A DNA stretch of 64,000 bases, from NCBI GenBank assembly GCA_022572885.1, contig JACZVC010000014.1:1-64000 (forward strand). The letters run 5' to 3'. Numbering within the stretch: the first letter of the stretch is position 1; the number at the start of each line of letters is the position of its first letter. Both the position numbers and the translations under genes were made by a program. Origin of the DNA: Pseudomonadota bacterium. GTDB taxonomy: Bacteria > Pseudomonadota > Gammaproteobacteria > Steroidobacterales > MnTg04. Below are positions 35,705-43,999 of the stretch, one piece after another. The notes under the pieces were generated by a model. That model did no database searches. It saw nothing but the letters and a program-made list of their open reading frames with translations, and was not told where the DNA came from.

Positions 35705-37434
35705 TCGCTGACTCGTATTCCGCTGCCGCGCCTCAATTCGTGATAACGGTTGGTCGCCAACCCGTTCCAAGTTTCGCGCTCGCCGCCGGGCCAGCTAACC
35801 TCTACGGTTTGCGGCCCCCGATTACCGCCAAGGCCAAAAAGAATCCTTGGATCCCTTGCCGAGCCGTAACTGCCATCGGTATGCACGCGGCGCCACAGCG
35901 GCGGCCCGTTTTCACGAATCAGCGCGACCTCGCTGCCGGTGACATGAGATTTTCCGGCAGCGTCGAGTATGCTGATGCCGAGCCAGGCGTTCCTGGTGCC
36001 GACCTGGTTTACCAGCAACCGCACAGGACCGCTGTTGTTGCTGATGACAATATCGATATCTCCATCGTTATCGATGTCGCCGATCGCCGCGCCGCGGCTG
36101 ACTGCCGACAGTTTGAACGCGTCGCCGGCCAAATCGCTGATTTCGATGAATGCCTTGCCCTGATCGTTTGCGAACAGCTGGTTGCGCCGGTCCAGCGGGA
36201 ATACTTTGTCGGTGGGTTCGTGTGACTCGAACAGGGTAACCGCGCCATTGACGCTGAGCAGATCCAGCCAGCCATCGTTGTCAATATCCAGCCAGGCGGT
36301 GCCAAAACCCGAATACGGCAGGCTTGGGACGCCCAGGCCGGTTTCTGCTGTTTTGTCGTCGAACCAGCCGGTGCCGTCGTTGACATACAGGGTGTTGGTT
36401 TCGCGAACCAGGTGGGTCATGAACAGGTCTTCATCGCCGTCGCCGTCGAAGTCGGCCGCAGCCACGCCCATGCTCGCCTCGGGCATGCCATAACGGTTGA
36501 CCGAGACACCGGCCAGCGGCGCGGTATCTTCGAATGTCCCGTCCTTTTGGTTGATCCACAACTGGTTGGCCACGCCGTCATTGCCGACATAGATATCCGG
36601 CCAGTGGTCGCCGTCGAAGTCGGCTGCGATGACGCCCAGCGCGCCACCGAAAACTTTGGTGATGCCTGATTTTTCGCTGATATCTTCGAAGCTGCCGTCG
36701 CCTCGGTTGAGAAACAGACGATCGGTGAGCGGCGCAAACGCCTGTGGGCCGCAATAATCGCGAGCGGTGGTTGCGGAACGGCATGGCTTCGGGTTTTCCA
36801 TGTCGTAGGCTACATAATTGCCGACGTACAGATCGAGCCAGCCATCGAGGTTGATATCGATAAAGGCGGCGCTGACGCTCCAGCGCGGATCATCCACGCC
36901 CGCCTTGTCGGTGATGTCTTTGAAGGTGCCGTCGCCGTTATTCAGCCATAGCTGGTTGTGAGAGAAGTTGCTGATATACAAATCGATCCAGCCATCGTTA
37001 TTGATATCGCCCGTCGCGACGCCCATGCCATAACCGCGAGCCCTGATGCCGCTTTTTTTGGTGACATCGGTAAAACGCAATCTGGATTTGCCCGGGGCGG
37101 TATCGTTCCTAAACAGGCGGTCTGTCAAAACAACACCCTTTTCCGGTGGCAGGATCGCCTCGCTCAGGGTCTTCCCCGGGCCGATCATATGACCCTGCAA
37201 CAAATAAATATCCAGGTCGCCATCGCGATCGAAATCGAAAACAGCCACGCCGGCGCCCATGATTTCCGGCAAATAGAGTTCACCGGACATCCCGTTGAAA
37301 TGGACAAAGTCCAGTCCGCTGGTCTTACCGGCTTCGATGAACAACGCTTCGCCTGTCTCATCCGCTGCCACCGCCATCAGCAGGCAACAGCAGAAAGCAG
37401 GGATAACGGCTTTTCTGAGGCGCGATTTATTCAA
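35701..37434 (-). CDS. CRTAC1-family FG-GAP/VCBS repeat protein with ASPIC/UnbV domain
   Basis: After a signal peptide come seven or more FG-GAP/VCBS repeats with calcium-type loops (DFDRDGDLDIYLL, DINNDGWIDLYISN, DFDGDHWPDIYVGN, DIDNDGDIDIVISN), forming an integrin-like propeller. The C-terminal ASPIC/UnbV domain is recognisable by GSYGSARDPRILFGLGG and VEVSWPGGERETW. Such proteins are extracellular and presumably calcium-dependent. Neighbouring genes overlap by four bases on both sides, so the operon is tight. Confidence 0.92.
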   Translation of the reverse strand: MNKSRLRKAVIPAFCCCLLMAVAADETGEALFIEAGKTSGLDFVHFNGMSGELYLPEIMGAGVAVFDFDRDGDLDIYLLQGHMIGPGKTLSEAILPPEKGVVLTDRLFRNDTAPGKSRLRFTDVTKKSGIRARGYGMGVATGDINNDGWIDLYISNFSHNQLWLNNGDGTFKDITDKAGVDDPRWSVSAAFIDINLDGWLDLYVGNYVAYDMENPKPCRSATTARDYCGPQAFAPLTDRLFLNRGDGSFEDISEKSGITKVFGGALGVIAADFDGDHWPDIYVGNDGVANQLWINQKDGTFEDTAPLAGVSVNRYGMPEASMGVAAADFDGDGDEDLFMTHLVRETNTLYVNDGTGWFDDKTAETGLGVPSLPYSGFGTAWLDIDNDGWLDLLSVNGAVTLFESHEPTDKVFPLDRRNQLFANDQGKAFIEISDLAGDAFKLSAVSRGAAIGDIDNDGDIDIVISNNSGPVRLLVNQVGTRNAWLGISILDAAGKSHVTGSEVALIRENGPPLWRRVHTDGSYGSARDPRILFGLGGNRGPQTVEVSWPGGERETWNGLATNRYHELRRGSGIRVSE

Positions 37435-38051
37435 GGGGCCGCTCCCAGCGCCGGCAACAGGACCGGCCAGACATTGTTCAGCAACACTTCCTGTGCCGCC
37501 GCGTTGGGGTGGATACCATCCGCCAACATCAACTCCGGATCGAGCGCTATGTGCTCCAGGATAAACGGAATCAGCAACAGGCCGTATTGCTCGGCCAATT
37601 CCCGGTAAATCGCATGGAAGTCCTGGCCATAGGCCTGACCGTAATTGGGCGGAATCCGGATCCCGGCGAGCACGACGATCGCACCGGCCTCCTGGCAGGC
37701 CTCGACCATGTTTGCGAGGTTGCCGCGGGTTATTTCCAGCGGCAGTCCGCGCAGACCGTCATTGCCACCGAGCTCGATGATCACGATAGTTGGCCGAAAG
37801 CGCTCCAGCGCTCGCTGCAGCCGGTAACGGCCACCTTGGGTCGTATCGCCAGTGATGCTGGCATTAACAACATGATAATCGTAACCTTGAATGCGCAGTC
37901 TGTTTTGCAGCAACGACACCCACGATTGTTCCAGCGTCATGCCATACGCGGCGCTCAGGCTGTCGCCAACGACCAGTATGGTGGAGTTTTCCGCATGGAC
38001 AACGTCAATCGGCAACGCCGTGAGCCAAAGCAGTGTCAATAATCTGATCAT
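37431..38051 (-). CDS. tesA: Periplasmic GDSL esterase / acyl-CoA thioesterase I
   Basis: It hydrolyses acyl thioesters and esters in the periplasm. The signal peptide is LLTLLWLTALPIDVVHAE. The SGNH blocks are visible: VVGDSLSAAYG with nucleophile Ser, the Gly of TGDTTQGG, GGNDG and DGIHP with the catalytic Asp and His. The length (206) matches TesA. Its ATG overlaps the divergent ybbA ATG in a shared CATG. The same gene order (tesA divergent from ybbA-ybbP) is found in E. coli. It heads a four-gene operon here. Confidence 0.93.
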   Translation of the reverse strand: MIRLLTLLWLTALPIDVVHAENSTILVVGDSLSAAYGMTLEQSWVSLLQNRLRIQGYDYHVVNASITGDTTQGGRYRLQRALERFRPTIVIIELGGNDGLRGLPLEITRGNLANMVEACQEAGAIVVLAGIRIPPNYGQAYGQDFHAIYRELAEQYGLLLIPFILEHIALDPELMLADGIHPNAAAQEVLLNNVWPVLLPALGAAP

Positions 38052-38748
38052 GTCACCCTATACTTCCGCAGAACCCGTTTTGAAAACCTGTGCACTGACC
38101 AAGAAGGTTAGCAGCCCCGAGGGCAGCTTAACCATACTGGATAATGTCAACCTGGAGATTTATGCCGGCGAGTCGGTAGCCGTGATCGGTGTTTCCGGCG
38201 CGGGCAAGTCGACGTTGCTGGCTATGCTTGCCGGCCTGGACGAACCCAGCACCGGTCAGGTCTGGCTCAATAATACCGAAATTACGGCGCTGGATGAGGA
38301 TGGCCGTGCGGTTGCCCGCGCCGAGCACGTGGGCTTCGTCTTCCAGTCTTTCCACCTGATTCCCTCGCTGACCGCGCTGGAAAATGTGATGTTGCCACTG
38401 GAACTGGCGGGCAGGGAACATGCGGAGGACGAGGCGCTGTCCGTGCTGACCAAGGTCGGGCTGTTGCAACGCAAAGGTCATTACCCCCGACATTTGTCGG
38501 GCGGGGAAAAGCAGCGAGTCGCCATTGCCAGGGCGTTCGTTACCCGGCCGGCGGTCCTGTTCGCCGATGAACCGACCGGCAACCTGGATAGCAAGACGGG
38601 CGGATTGATTATCGATCTGCTGTTCGACCTGAACAAGGAATCCGGTACTACGCTGGTCCTGGTCACCCACGATATTTCCATGGCCGAGCGTTGCGACCGC
38701 GCCATCCATATCGAATCCGGCCGCATCCTCGATCCGGCCGTCGCCTGA
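38050..38748 (+). CDS. ybbA: ABC transporter ATP-binding protein (YbbA/LolD type)
   Basis: The 232 residues carry Walker A GVSGAGKST, the Q-loop FVFQSFHLIPSLTALENV typical of MacB/LolD/YbbA ATPases, the signature LSGGEKQRVAIARA, Walker B VLFADEPTGNLD and the H-loop VLVTHD. It pairs with the permease encoded one base further on. Substrates of YbbAP are not settled; lipid or peptidoglycan-linked products are discussed. The ATG at 38050 lies inside the tesA start region. Confidence 0.93.
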   Translation: MSPYTSAEPVLKTCALTKKVSSPEGSLTILDNVNLEIYAGESVAVIGVSGAGKSTLLAMLAGLDEPSTGQVWLNNTEITALDEDGRAVARAEHVGFVFQSFHLIPSLTALENVMLPLELAGREHAEDEALSVLTKVGLLQRKGHYPRHLSGGEKQRVAIARAFVTRPAVLFADEPTGNLDSKTGGLIIDLLFDLNKESGTTLVLVTHDISMAERCDRAIHIESGRILDPAVA

Positions 38749-38749
38749 T

Positions 38750-41239
38750 ATGCTCAGTCTGCGACTGGCACTGAAGACTCTGGCGCGTGACTGGAAGTCG
38801 GGTGAGCTGCTGGTTTTGTCGCTCGCGATCATGGTTGCGGTCGCCGCGTTGACCGCCGTTTCGTTTTTTACCGACAGAATTTCCCAGGCGGTCAAACTGC
38901 AGGCCAGCGAGGCGTTGGCAGCGGATCTGAGCTTGCAGAGCACCGGGCCATTGCCGCAGAACTACAGCCAGGCGGCGCGGGCGGCTGGCCTGGATATTGC
39001 CAATGTCGTTTCCATGGCCAGCGTGGTGTTTGCCGGCGAAGGCAATGCGTTGGCCAATGTGCGTGCGGTCAGCGATGGCTACCCGCTGCGCGGCCGCATG
39101 AAGATAGCCGATGGCTTGTTGCTGCCGGCACGGGCCGCGGACGCGATCCCGGCGCCGGGGGAGGCCTGGGCGTCGACCCGGTTACTGGCCAGGCTTGGCG
39201 CCGATGTAGGCGGCACCATCGAGGTGGGTACGGCCAGGCTAAAACTTGCCCAGGTCCTGACATACCGGCCGGATCGCGGCATGCGGTTCATCGATATTGC
39301 GCCCAGCCTGTTGATCAATGAAGCGGATCTGGACGCCACCGGCTTGATTCAGCCCGGCAGCCGGGTTCGCTACCTGATGTTGTTTGCGGGCGATCGCGGC
39401 CAGGTCCGCCGCTTCAAGGCTGAATTGCGGGAAATGCTGGGTGACGGCGAGCGTCTTCGGGATATAGCCGATGTCGGCCCGCAAATCAGCTCGGCGATGG
39501 ATCGGGCCCAGCGCTTTCTGAACTTGTCGGCGCTGGTCAGTGTGTTTCTGGCCGCGGTCGCAGTGGCGATGGCCGCTCGCCGATATGTCAGTCGGCGGCT
39601 GGACACAGTTGCTTTGATGAAATGCCTGGGTGCGAAACAGGGGCTGATTCTGCGGGTCAGCGTCATTCAGTTATTGCTGATGTCGGTGATTGCCGGGTTG
39701 CTCGGTGTCTGGTTCGGTTATATCGCGCAGGCCGGGCTGAGTTTTATTATGCGAGACCTGATTGGCAGCGAATTGCCGCCGCCCGGATGGAAGCCGGTTT
39801 TCCTCGGCCTGGCGACATCGGTAAGCGTGTTGACCGGATTCGCGTTGCCGGGTTTCATGCAACTGGGACAGACCCCGCCGCTGCGTGTACTCAGACACGA
39901 TATGGGACCCCCGCCGTTACGCTACTCGGTTTCCTACGGGGCCGCGATGGCATCGATGCTGCTGGTCCTTTGGTGGGTAGTCGGAGACGCTGGATTGCTG
40001 ATCCGTATCGCCATCGGCAGCATCATCGCGATGATGATACTGATGGGCGCCGGCTGGCTGCTGGTGCGCATGCTCAGCGGAATCCGCGGCGCGGCCGGGG
40101 TAGCCTGGCGTTATGGTCTGGCCAATATTTCTCGACGTGGCCGCGATAGCGCAATCCAGGTTGTGGCTTTCGGGCTGAGCCTCATGGTCTTGTTGTTGCT
40201 GACTGTCGTGCGCAACGACCTGATGGACCTGTGGCGCAACAGCCTGCCCGCCGATGCGGCCAATCGCTTTTTAATCAATATCCAACCGGATGAAGTATCC
40301 GGCGTCGATGATTTTCTGGCCAGTCGTGGTCTTGGCCGCCTGGAATTCGTGCCGATAGTGCGCGCGAGGATGACCGCCATTAACGACGTCTCATTGCGCG
40401 ATCGTGAATTTACCGATCCCGATGGACGGCGGCGCGCCAGCCGCGATGCCAACCTGAGCTGGGCCAGTACTTTAGCCGGCGACAACCAGGTCGTCGCCGG
40501 GCGCTGGTGGGGTGAGGTCGTTCCCGAGCACCCCGAAATCTCGGTCGAACAAGGATACGCGGACGACCTCCAGCTCGAACTCGGCGATATCATTAGCTTC
40601 AATATCGCGGGAGAAACGGTATCGGCAACGGTAACCAGCTTCCGTACGGTCGAGTGGGATTCTTTCAAACCCAATTTCTTCATCATTTTTTCGCCTGGCG
40701 CACTCGAACCGTATCCCGCGACTTACATCAGCAGTTTTTATGCCCGCGAAGGGCAGGACGCGGAAATCCTTGACCTGGTTCGCCGCTACCCCAGCATCAC
40801 GGTGATCGATATCGACGCGATCATGAGCCAGGTACGCGGCGTCATGGACAAAGCGGCGCTCGCCGTGCAAGCGGTTTTCCTGTTTACCTTGTTTGCCGGC
40901 CTGATGGTCTTGCTGGCTGCGGTACAGGCCACGCGGGACCAGCGCCTGTATGAGGCGGCGATATTGAGAACGCTGGGCGCAAAACGCAGGCAGATCCTTT
41001 GGGGTGTAGCCACTGAATTTTCCGTGATCGGTCTGTTGGCCGGAGGGCTGGCGGCGTCAGGCGCCAGCGCGGCCGGGTGGTTTCTCGCGGAAAGTCAGTT
41101 CCAACTGGAGTATCATTTCGATCCGGTGTTATGGCTGACCGGGCTGATTGCCGGCATGGCGATCGTCGGTCTGGCCGGCACTCTCGCGACTCGCTCGGTG
41201 CTGAATCACCCGCCGGTCCATACGCTACGCCAGGCGTAG
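38750..41239 (+). CDS. ybbP: FtsX-family ABC permease (YbbP)
   Basis: The 829 residues have an N-terminal membrane helix with a large periplasmic domain (RVRYLMLFAGDRGQ region) and two FtsX/MacB four-helix units: about 255-400 (LSALVSVFLAAVAVAMAARRYVSRRLDTVALMKCLGA) and 700-820 (VFLFTLFAGLMVLLAAVQATRDQRLYEAAILRTLGA). Each ends with the Leu-Gly-Ala coupling element. This duplicated layout is that of E. coli YbbP. It is co-transcribed with ybbA. Confidence 0.93.
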   Translation: MLSLRLALKTLARDWKSGELLVLSLAIMVAVAALTAVSFFTDRISQAVKLQASEALAADLSLQSTGPLPQNYSQAARAAGLDIANVVSMASVVFAGEGNALANVRAVSDGYPLRGRMKIADGLLLPARAADAIPAPGEAWASTRLLARLGADVGGTIEVGTARLKLAQVLTYRPDRGMRFIDIAPSLLINEADLDATGLIQPGSRVRYLMLFAGDRGQVRRFKAELREMLGDGERLRDIADVGPQISSAMDRAQRFLNLSALVSVFLAAVAVAMAARRYVSRRLDTVALMKCLGAKQGLILRVSVIQLLLMSVIAGLLGVWFGYIAQAGLSFIMRDLIGSELPPPGWKPVFLGLATSVSVLTGFALPGFMQLGQTPPLRVLRHDMGPPPLRYSVSYGAAMASMLLVLWWVVGDAGLLIRIAIGSIIAMMILMGAGWLLVRMLSGIRGAAGVAWRYGLANISRRGRDSAIQVVAFGLSLMVLLLLTVVRNDLMDLWRNSLPADAANRFLINIQPDEVSGVDDFLASRGLGRLEFVPIVRARMTAINDVSLRDREFTDPDGRRRASRDANLSWASTLAGDNQVVAGRWWGEVVPEHPEISVEQGYADDLQLELGDIISFNIAGETVSATVTSFRTVEWDSFKPNFFIIFSPGALEPYPATYISSFYAREGQDAEILDLVRRYPSITVIDIDAIMSQVRGVMDKAALAVQAVFLFTLFAGLMVLLAAVQATRDQRLYEAAILRTLGAKRRQILWGVATEFSVIGLLAGGLAASGASAAGWFLAESQFQLEYHFDPVLWLTGLIAGMAIVGLAGTLATRSVLNHPPVHTLRQA

Positions 41240-41267
41240 CGACAATCGATGACGCAAGGAGTTTGCC

Positions 41268-41786
41268 GTGAAAAAATCGCTGACCGCGGGATGGTTGATT
41301 GCTTCAGTATTTTTTCTTGTCGCCTGTAGTCAGGATAACGGTACGGCAAGAGAAGATCATGGCGAGGCTGCTGGCAGCGCTGATGCAGAAATCGTAATAA
41401 GTATCAGCAACCATGATAACGAAGTCGACCTGGTGCTGACGGCTGAATCGCTTTACCTGCAATTGTCCGCGGAAAAACTGGCCGAAATCAAAGCCGAATT
41501 CGATGACGAGCGTGCGGATGAGGAAGACAATGCGCTGGCCAGCGCGATAAAGAGCGTTGTGCTCGATAACGTAGAGAAATTCTTACTGCAGCGAATCGAA
41601 TACCCGCTCGAGGAAATCGAATCGATGTATTGGGACGACGGGGAAATCGTCATCGAGGTCGAGGAAGAGAATTTTATTTCCTTCGACGACGTTCAGGGTG
41701 ATGGGGGCAACATACTGGAAACCTTCGACGAGGAACATGCCCTGGAGTTCATCGAGGCTTTCGAAAAAATTCGCGGCGGTTCCTGA
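41268..41786 (+). CDS. Acidic lipoprotein (172 aa)
   Basis: AAGGAG precedes ATG. The lipobox is FFLVAC. The mature protein is very acidic (many DDE and EEE runs) and mostly helical with no other Cys. I do not recognise the family. It follows ybbP by 28 bases and could be part of that unit. It is convergent with the SlyB-like gene. Confidence 0.75.
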   Translation: MKKSLTAGWLIASVFFLVACSQDNGTAREDHGEAAGSADAEIVISISNHDNEVDLVLTAESLYLQLSAEKLAEIKAEFDDERADEEDNALASAIKSVVLDNVEKFLLQRIEYPLEEIESMYWDDGEIVIEVEEENFISFDDVQGDGGNILETFDEEHALEFIEAFEKIRGGS

Positions 41787-41804
41787 CTTGCTTAACGACA
41801 ATTG

Positions 41805-42266
41805 TTAACGGATTTTTAGCACCCGTGCGTGTCCGCCACGCCCGGTCAGTACACGAACGCGTTCCCCTTCGAAGAATTCGACTGTCGCGGCCTGAACGAT
41901 GGCGATTACCCTGCCGTTGTCCATTTCAATGGTAATTTCCTGGCCGTCCTGTTCCGTGATTTTCTTTTCGATCGCCTGGCCGGCGACCGCGCCGACAACG
42001 GCGCCGACGGCCCCGGCGACCTGCCGGCCGCCACCGTCGCCGATCTCGCGTCCGATCTCATAACCGATCGCGCCGCCGCCGACCAGGCCGAGCCGGGTTG
42101 CCCTGCCATCGATGACGACCGGAACGACCATCAGCACTTCGCCGTAACGAACATCCATGGCGCGCAAGGTGTCCTTGCGACTGTAGACCTCGCCGGCAGT
42201 ATTCGGCGTCGCGCAACCGGCCAGTAATCCGACCGTGCAAAGCAGTGAAATCAAGGCGGTTTTCAT
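41805..42266 (-). CDS. SlyB/Pcp-type glycine-zipper outer-membrane lipoprotein
   Basis: Start MKTALIS at 42266; lipobox VGLLAGC. The central glycine zipper (GLVGGGAIGYEIGREIGDGGGRQVAGAVGAVVGAVAGQ) and the following beta domain (GQEITIEMDNGRVIAIVQ) match the 17-kDa/SlyB family. These proteins stabilise the outer membrane in stress, in E. coli under PhoPQ. A small inverted repeat (TTAAC...GTTAA) lies in the 18-base space to the convergent gene. Confidence 0.88.
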   Translation of the reverse strand: MKTALISLLCTVGLLAGCATPNTAGEVYSRKDTLRAMDVRYGEVLMVVPVVIDGRATRLGLVGGGAIGYEIGREIGDGGGRQVAGAVGAVVGAVAGQAIEKKITEQDGQEITIEMDNGRVIAIVQAATVEFFEGERVRVLTGRGGHARVLKIR

Positions 42267-42351
42267 AGTCGCGCTCCGTACAATCGAGGTCCTGATAATA
42301 ACGCACCAGGCGGCCATCGGTTGACCGGCTGGCGCCTCGGTGACATGCAGG

Positions 42352-43866
42352 CTAGTCGCTATCGATAAAGTGGGCCAGATCCTTTTTGTATTTGACCAGC
42401 GAAGGCGGGTGCAGGTACATCATGTGCCCGGACTCATACATCTCGATCGTGATGTTCTTTTGCTGCTCTGCAGAAATCGTCAGATGATCGATCATGTATT
42501 CGGTGGCAAAAGCCGGTGTTGCGAGATCGTAGTAGCCTTGTTGAACGAGCACCCGGAGTTCCGGGTTGTCGTTCATCGCGCGGGACAAATCAGGCATCGT
42601 ATTCGGCGATGGCATCGGGAAATTGCTGCCAGGCTGCGAGTGACCCCAGTCCCATTTCATGAACAACCGACCGCTGATTTTGTAGTCCTTGTCGCGGCCG
42701 AATTTCAGGTCATTGTGATAATAATCCAGGAAATTGCTGACGAACGCCGGTCTTACCGAAGTAAACATCGGGTCATAATCCATTTCCTCGCCTAACAGGT
42801 TCAGACTGTTGCCGGTAAACCGGGAATCAATTCTTCCGGCAGTCAGTTTCCTGTCACGCAGCAGTTCCTGCGCAAATTGCTGATGTGAAATGCGCAGATT
42901 GGCGCGATCAACATAGTCTTCGCTTAGCCCCAGGTATCTGGAAATTCGGGCGATCACCGCCTGGCGCTCATCCGCGCCAAGGCGATTACCCTTCATCAAC
43001 GCCGGGCCATAGACATCGACCGCGAACTGTTTCACTTCCTCGTAGAATGCCGCGAGGTCGGCTGGCTTGCTTGCAATGGCATCGTGATACCAGGCGGTGG
43101 CGGCCAGCGTCGGCAAATACAGGATATGCGGTAAATCCTCACCGGCGCCGTCCACGCCCACCGCAAAATTGAGAAACGGCGATACCAGGATGACGCCATC
43201 GAATGCCATGCCATGTTTACTCTGCACATAGTTGATGACACCGGCCGAACGCATGCCGCCATAGCTTTCACCGAGCAGATATTTTGGCGAACGCCAGCGG
43301 CTGTTTTCAGTCACGTACTGCTCGATAAAGTCGGACACGGTCTTGATATCCGCATCGACGCCCCAGAATTCCTCGCCCTCGGCGTCACCGATCGGCCGGC
43401 TGTAACCGGTGCCGACCGGGTCGATCATGACCAGGTCGGTCCGGTCGATGATGCTGTATTCGTTGGCGACACGTTCGAAGGGCGGGCCGGTAAAACCGGC
43501 ATCTTCCGTTTTCACGATGACCGGGCCGAGTACACCCATGTGCAGCCAGATTGATGAGGACCCCGGACCGCCGTTGTAAGCGAACATGATCGGACGATCG
43601 GCCAGGTCAGATACACCGTCCTTCAAATACGCGGTATAGCCAAAGGTGGCAAGCGGATCGCCATCGTCATCCTTGAGGATGATGGTGCCGGCTACCGCCG
43701 TGTAGCGGACGGTATTTCCGTCGATCCGGACCTGGTGTGAGGTGATCGAGCTTTCAGCCTTCGGTTCTTTGGCCTCCTGTTTGGATTCCCCGTTTTCCTC
43801 ATCCTGAGACAAGCCAACGCCGGAATATACAGTCAGAAAAAAGATCAGCAGCAGTTTGATTCTCAT
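42352..43866 (-). CDS. Exported S10-family serine carboxypeptidase
   Basis: A signal peptide (LLLIFFLTVYSGVGLSQ) precedes a full S10 alpha/beta-hydrolase. The oxyanion/substrate motif is NGGPGSSS, the nucleophile is in LLGESYGG, an Asp follows YYDLATPA and the catalytic His is in YESGHMMYLH. The family removes C-terminal residues from peptides, often at acid pH. It is predicted periplasmic. It is encoded alone between slyB-like and uup. Confidence 0.9.
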   Translation of the reverse strand: MRIKLLLIFFLTVYSGVGLSQDEENGESKQEAKEPKAESSITSHQVRIDGNTVRYTAVAGTIILKDDDGDPLATFGYTAYLKDGVSDLADRPIMFAYNGGPGSSSIWLHMGVLGPVIVKTEDAGFTGPPFERVANEYSIIDRTDLVMIDPVGTGYSRPIGDAEGEEFWGVDADIKTVSDFIEQYVTENSRWRSPKYLLGESYGGMRSAGVINYVQSKHGMAFDGVILVSPFLNFAVGVDGAGEDLPHILYLPTLAATAWYHDAIASKPADLAAFYEEVKQFAVDVYGPALMKGNRLGADERQAVIARISRYLGLSEDYVDRANLRISHQQFAQELLRDRKLTAGRIDSRFTGNSLNLLGEEMDYDPMFTSVRPAFVSNFLDYYHNDLKFGRDKDYKISGRLFMKWDWGHSQPGSNFPMPSPNTMPDLSRAMNDNPELRVLVQQGYYDLATPAFATEYMIDHLTISAEQQKNITIEMYESGHMMYLHPPSLVKYKKDLAHFIDSD

Positions 43867-43999
43867 ATTGATTTACCCTTCGAGTCTGCAGGTTGTAAAA
43901 TGCGAGGGCCGTCGCCTACCCCTGGTTTCGATGTTATCCGCCAAGCGTAGAAGCACCGGCCGCGGACGGCAAGCCCGGACGCTGCTGTTAATCTGTTTT

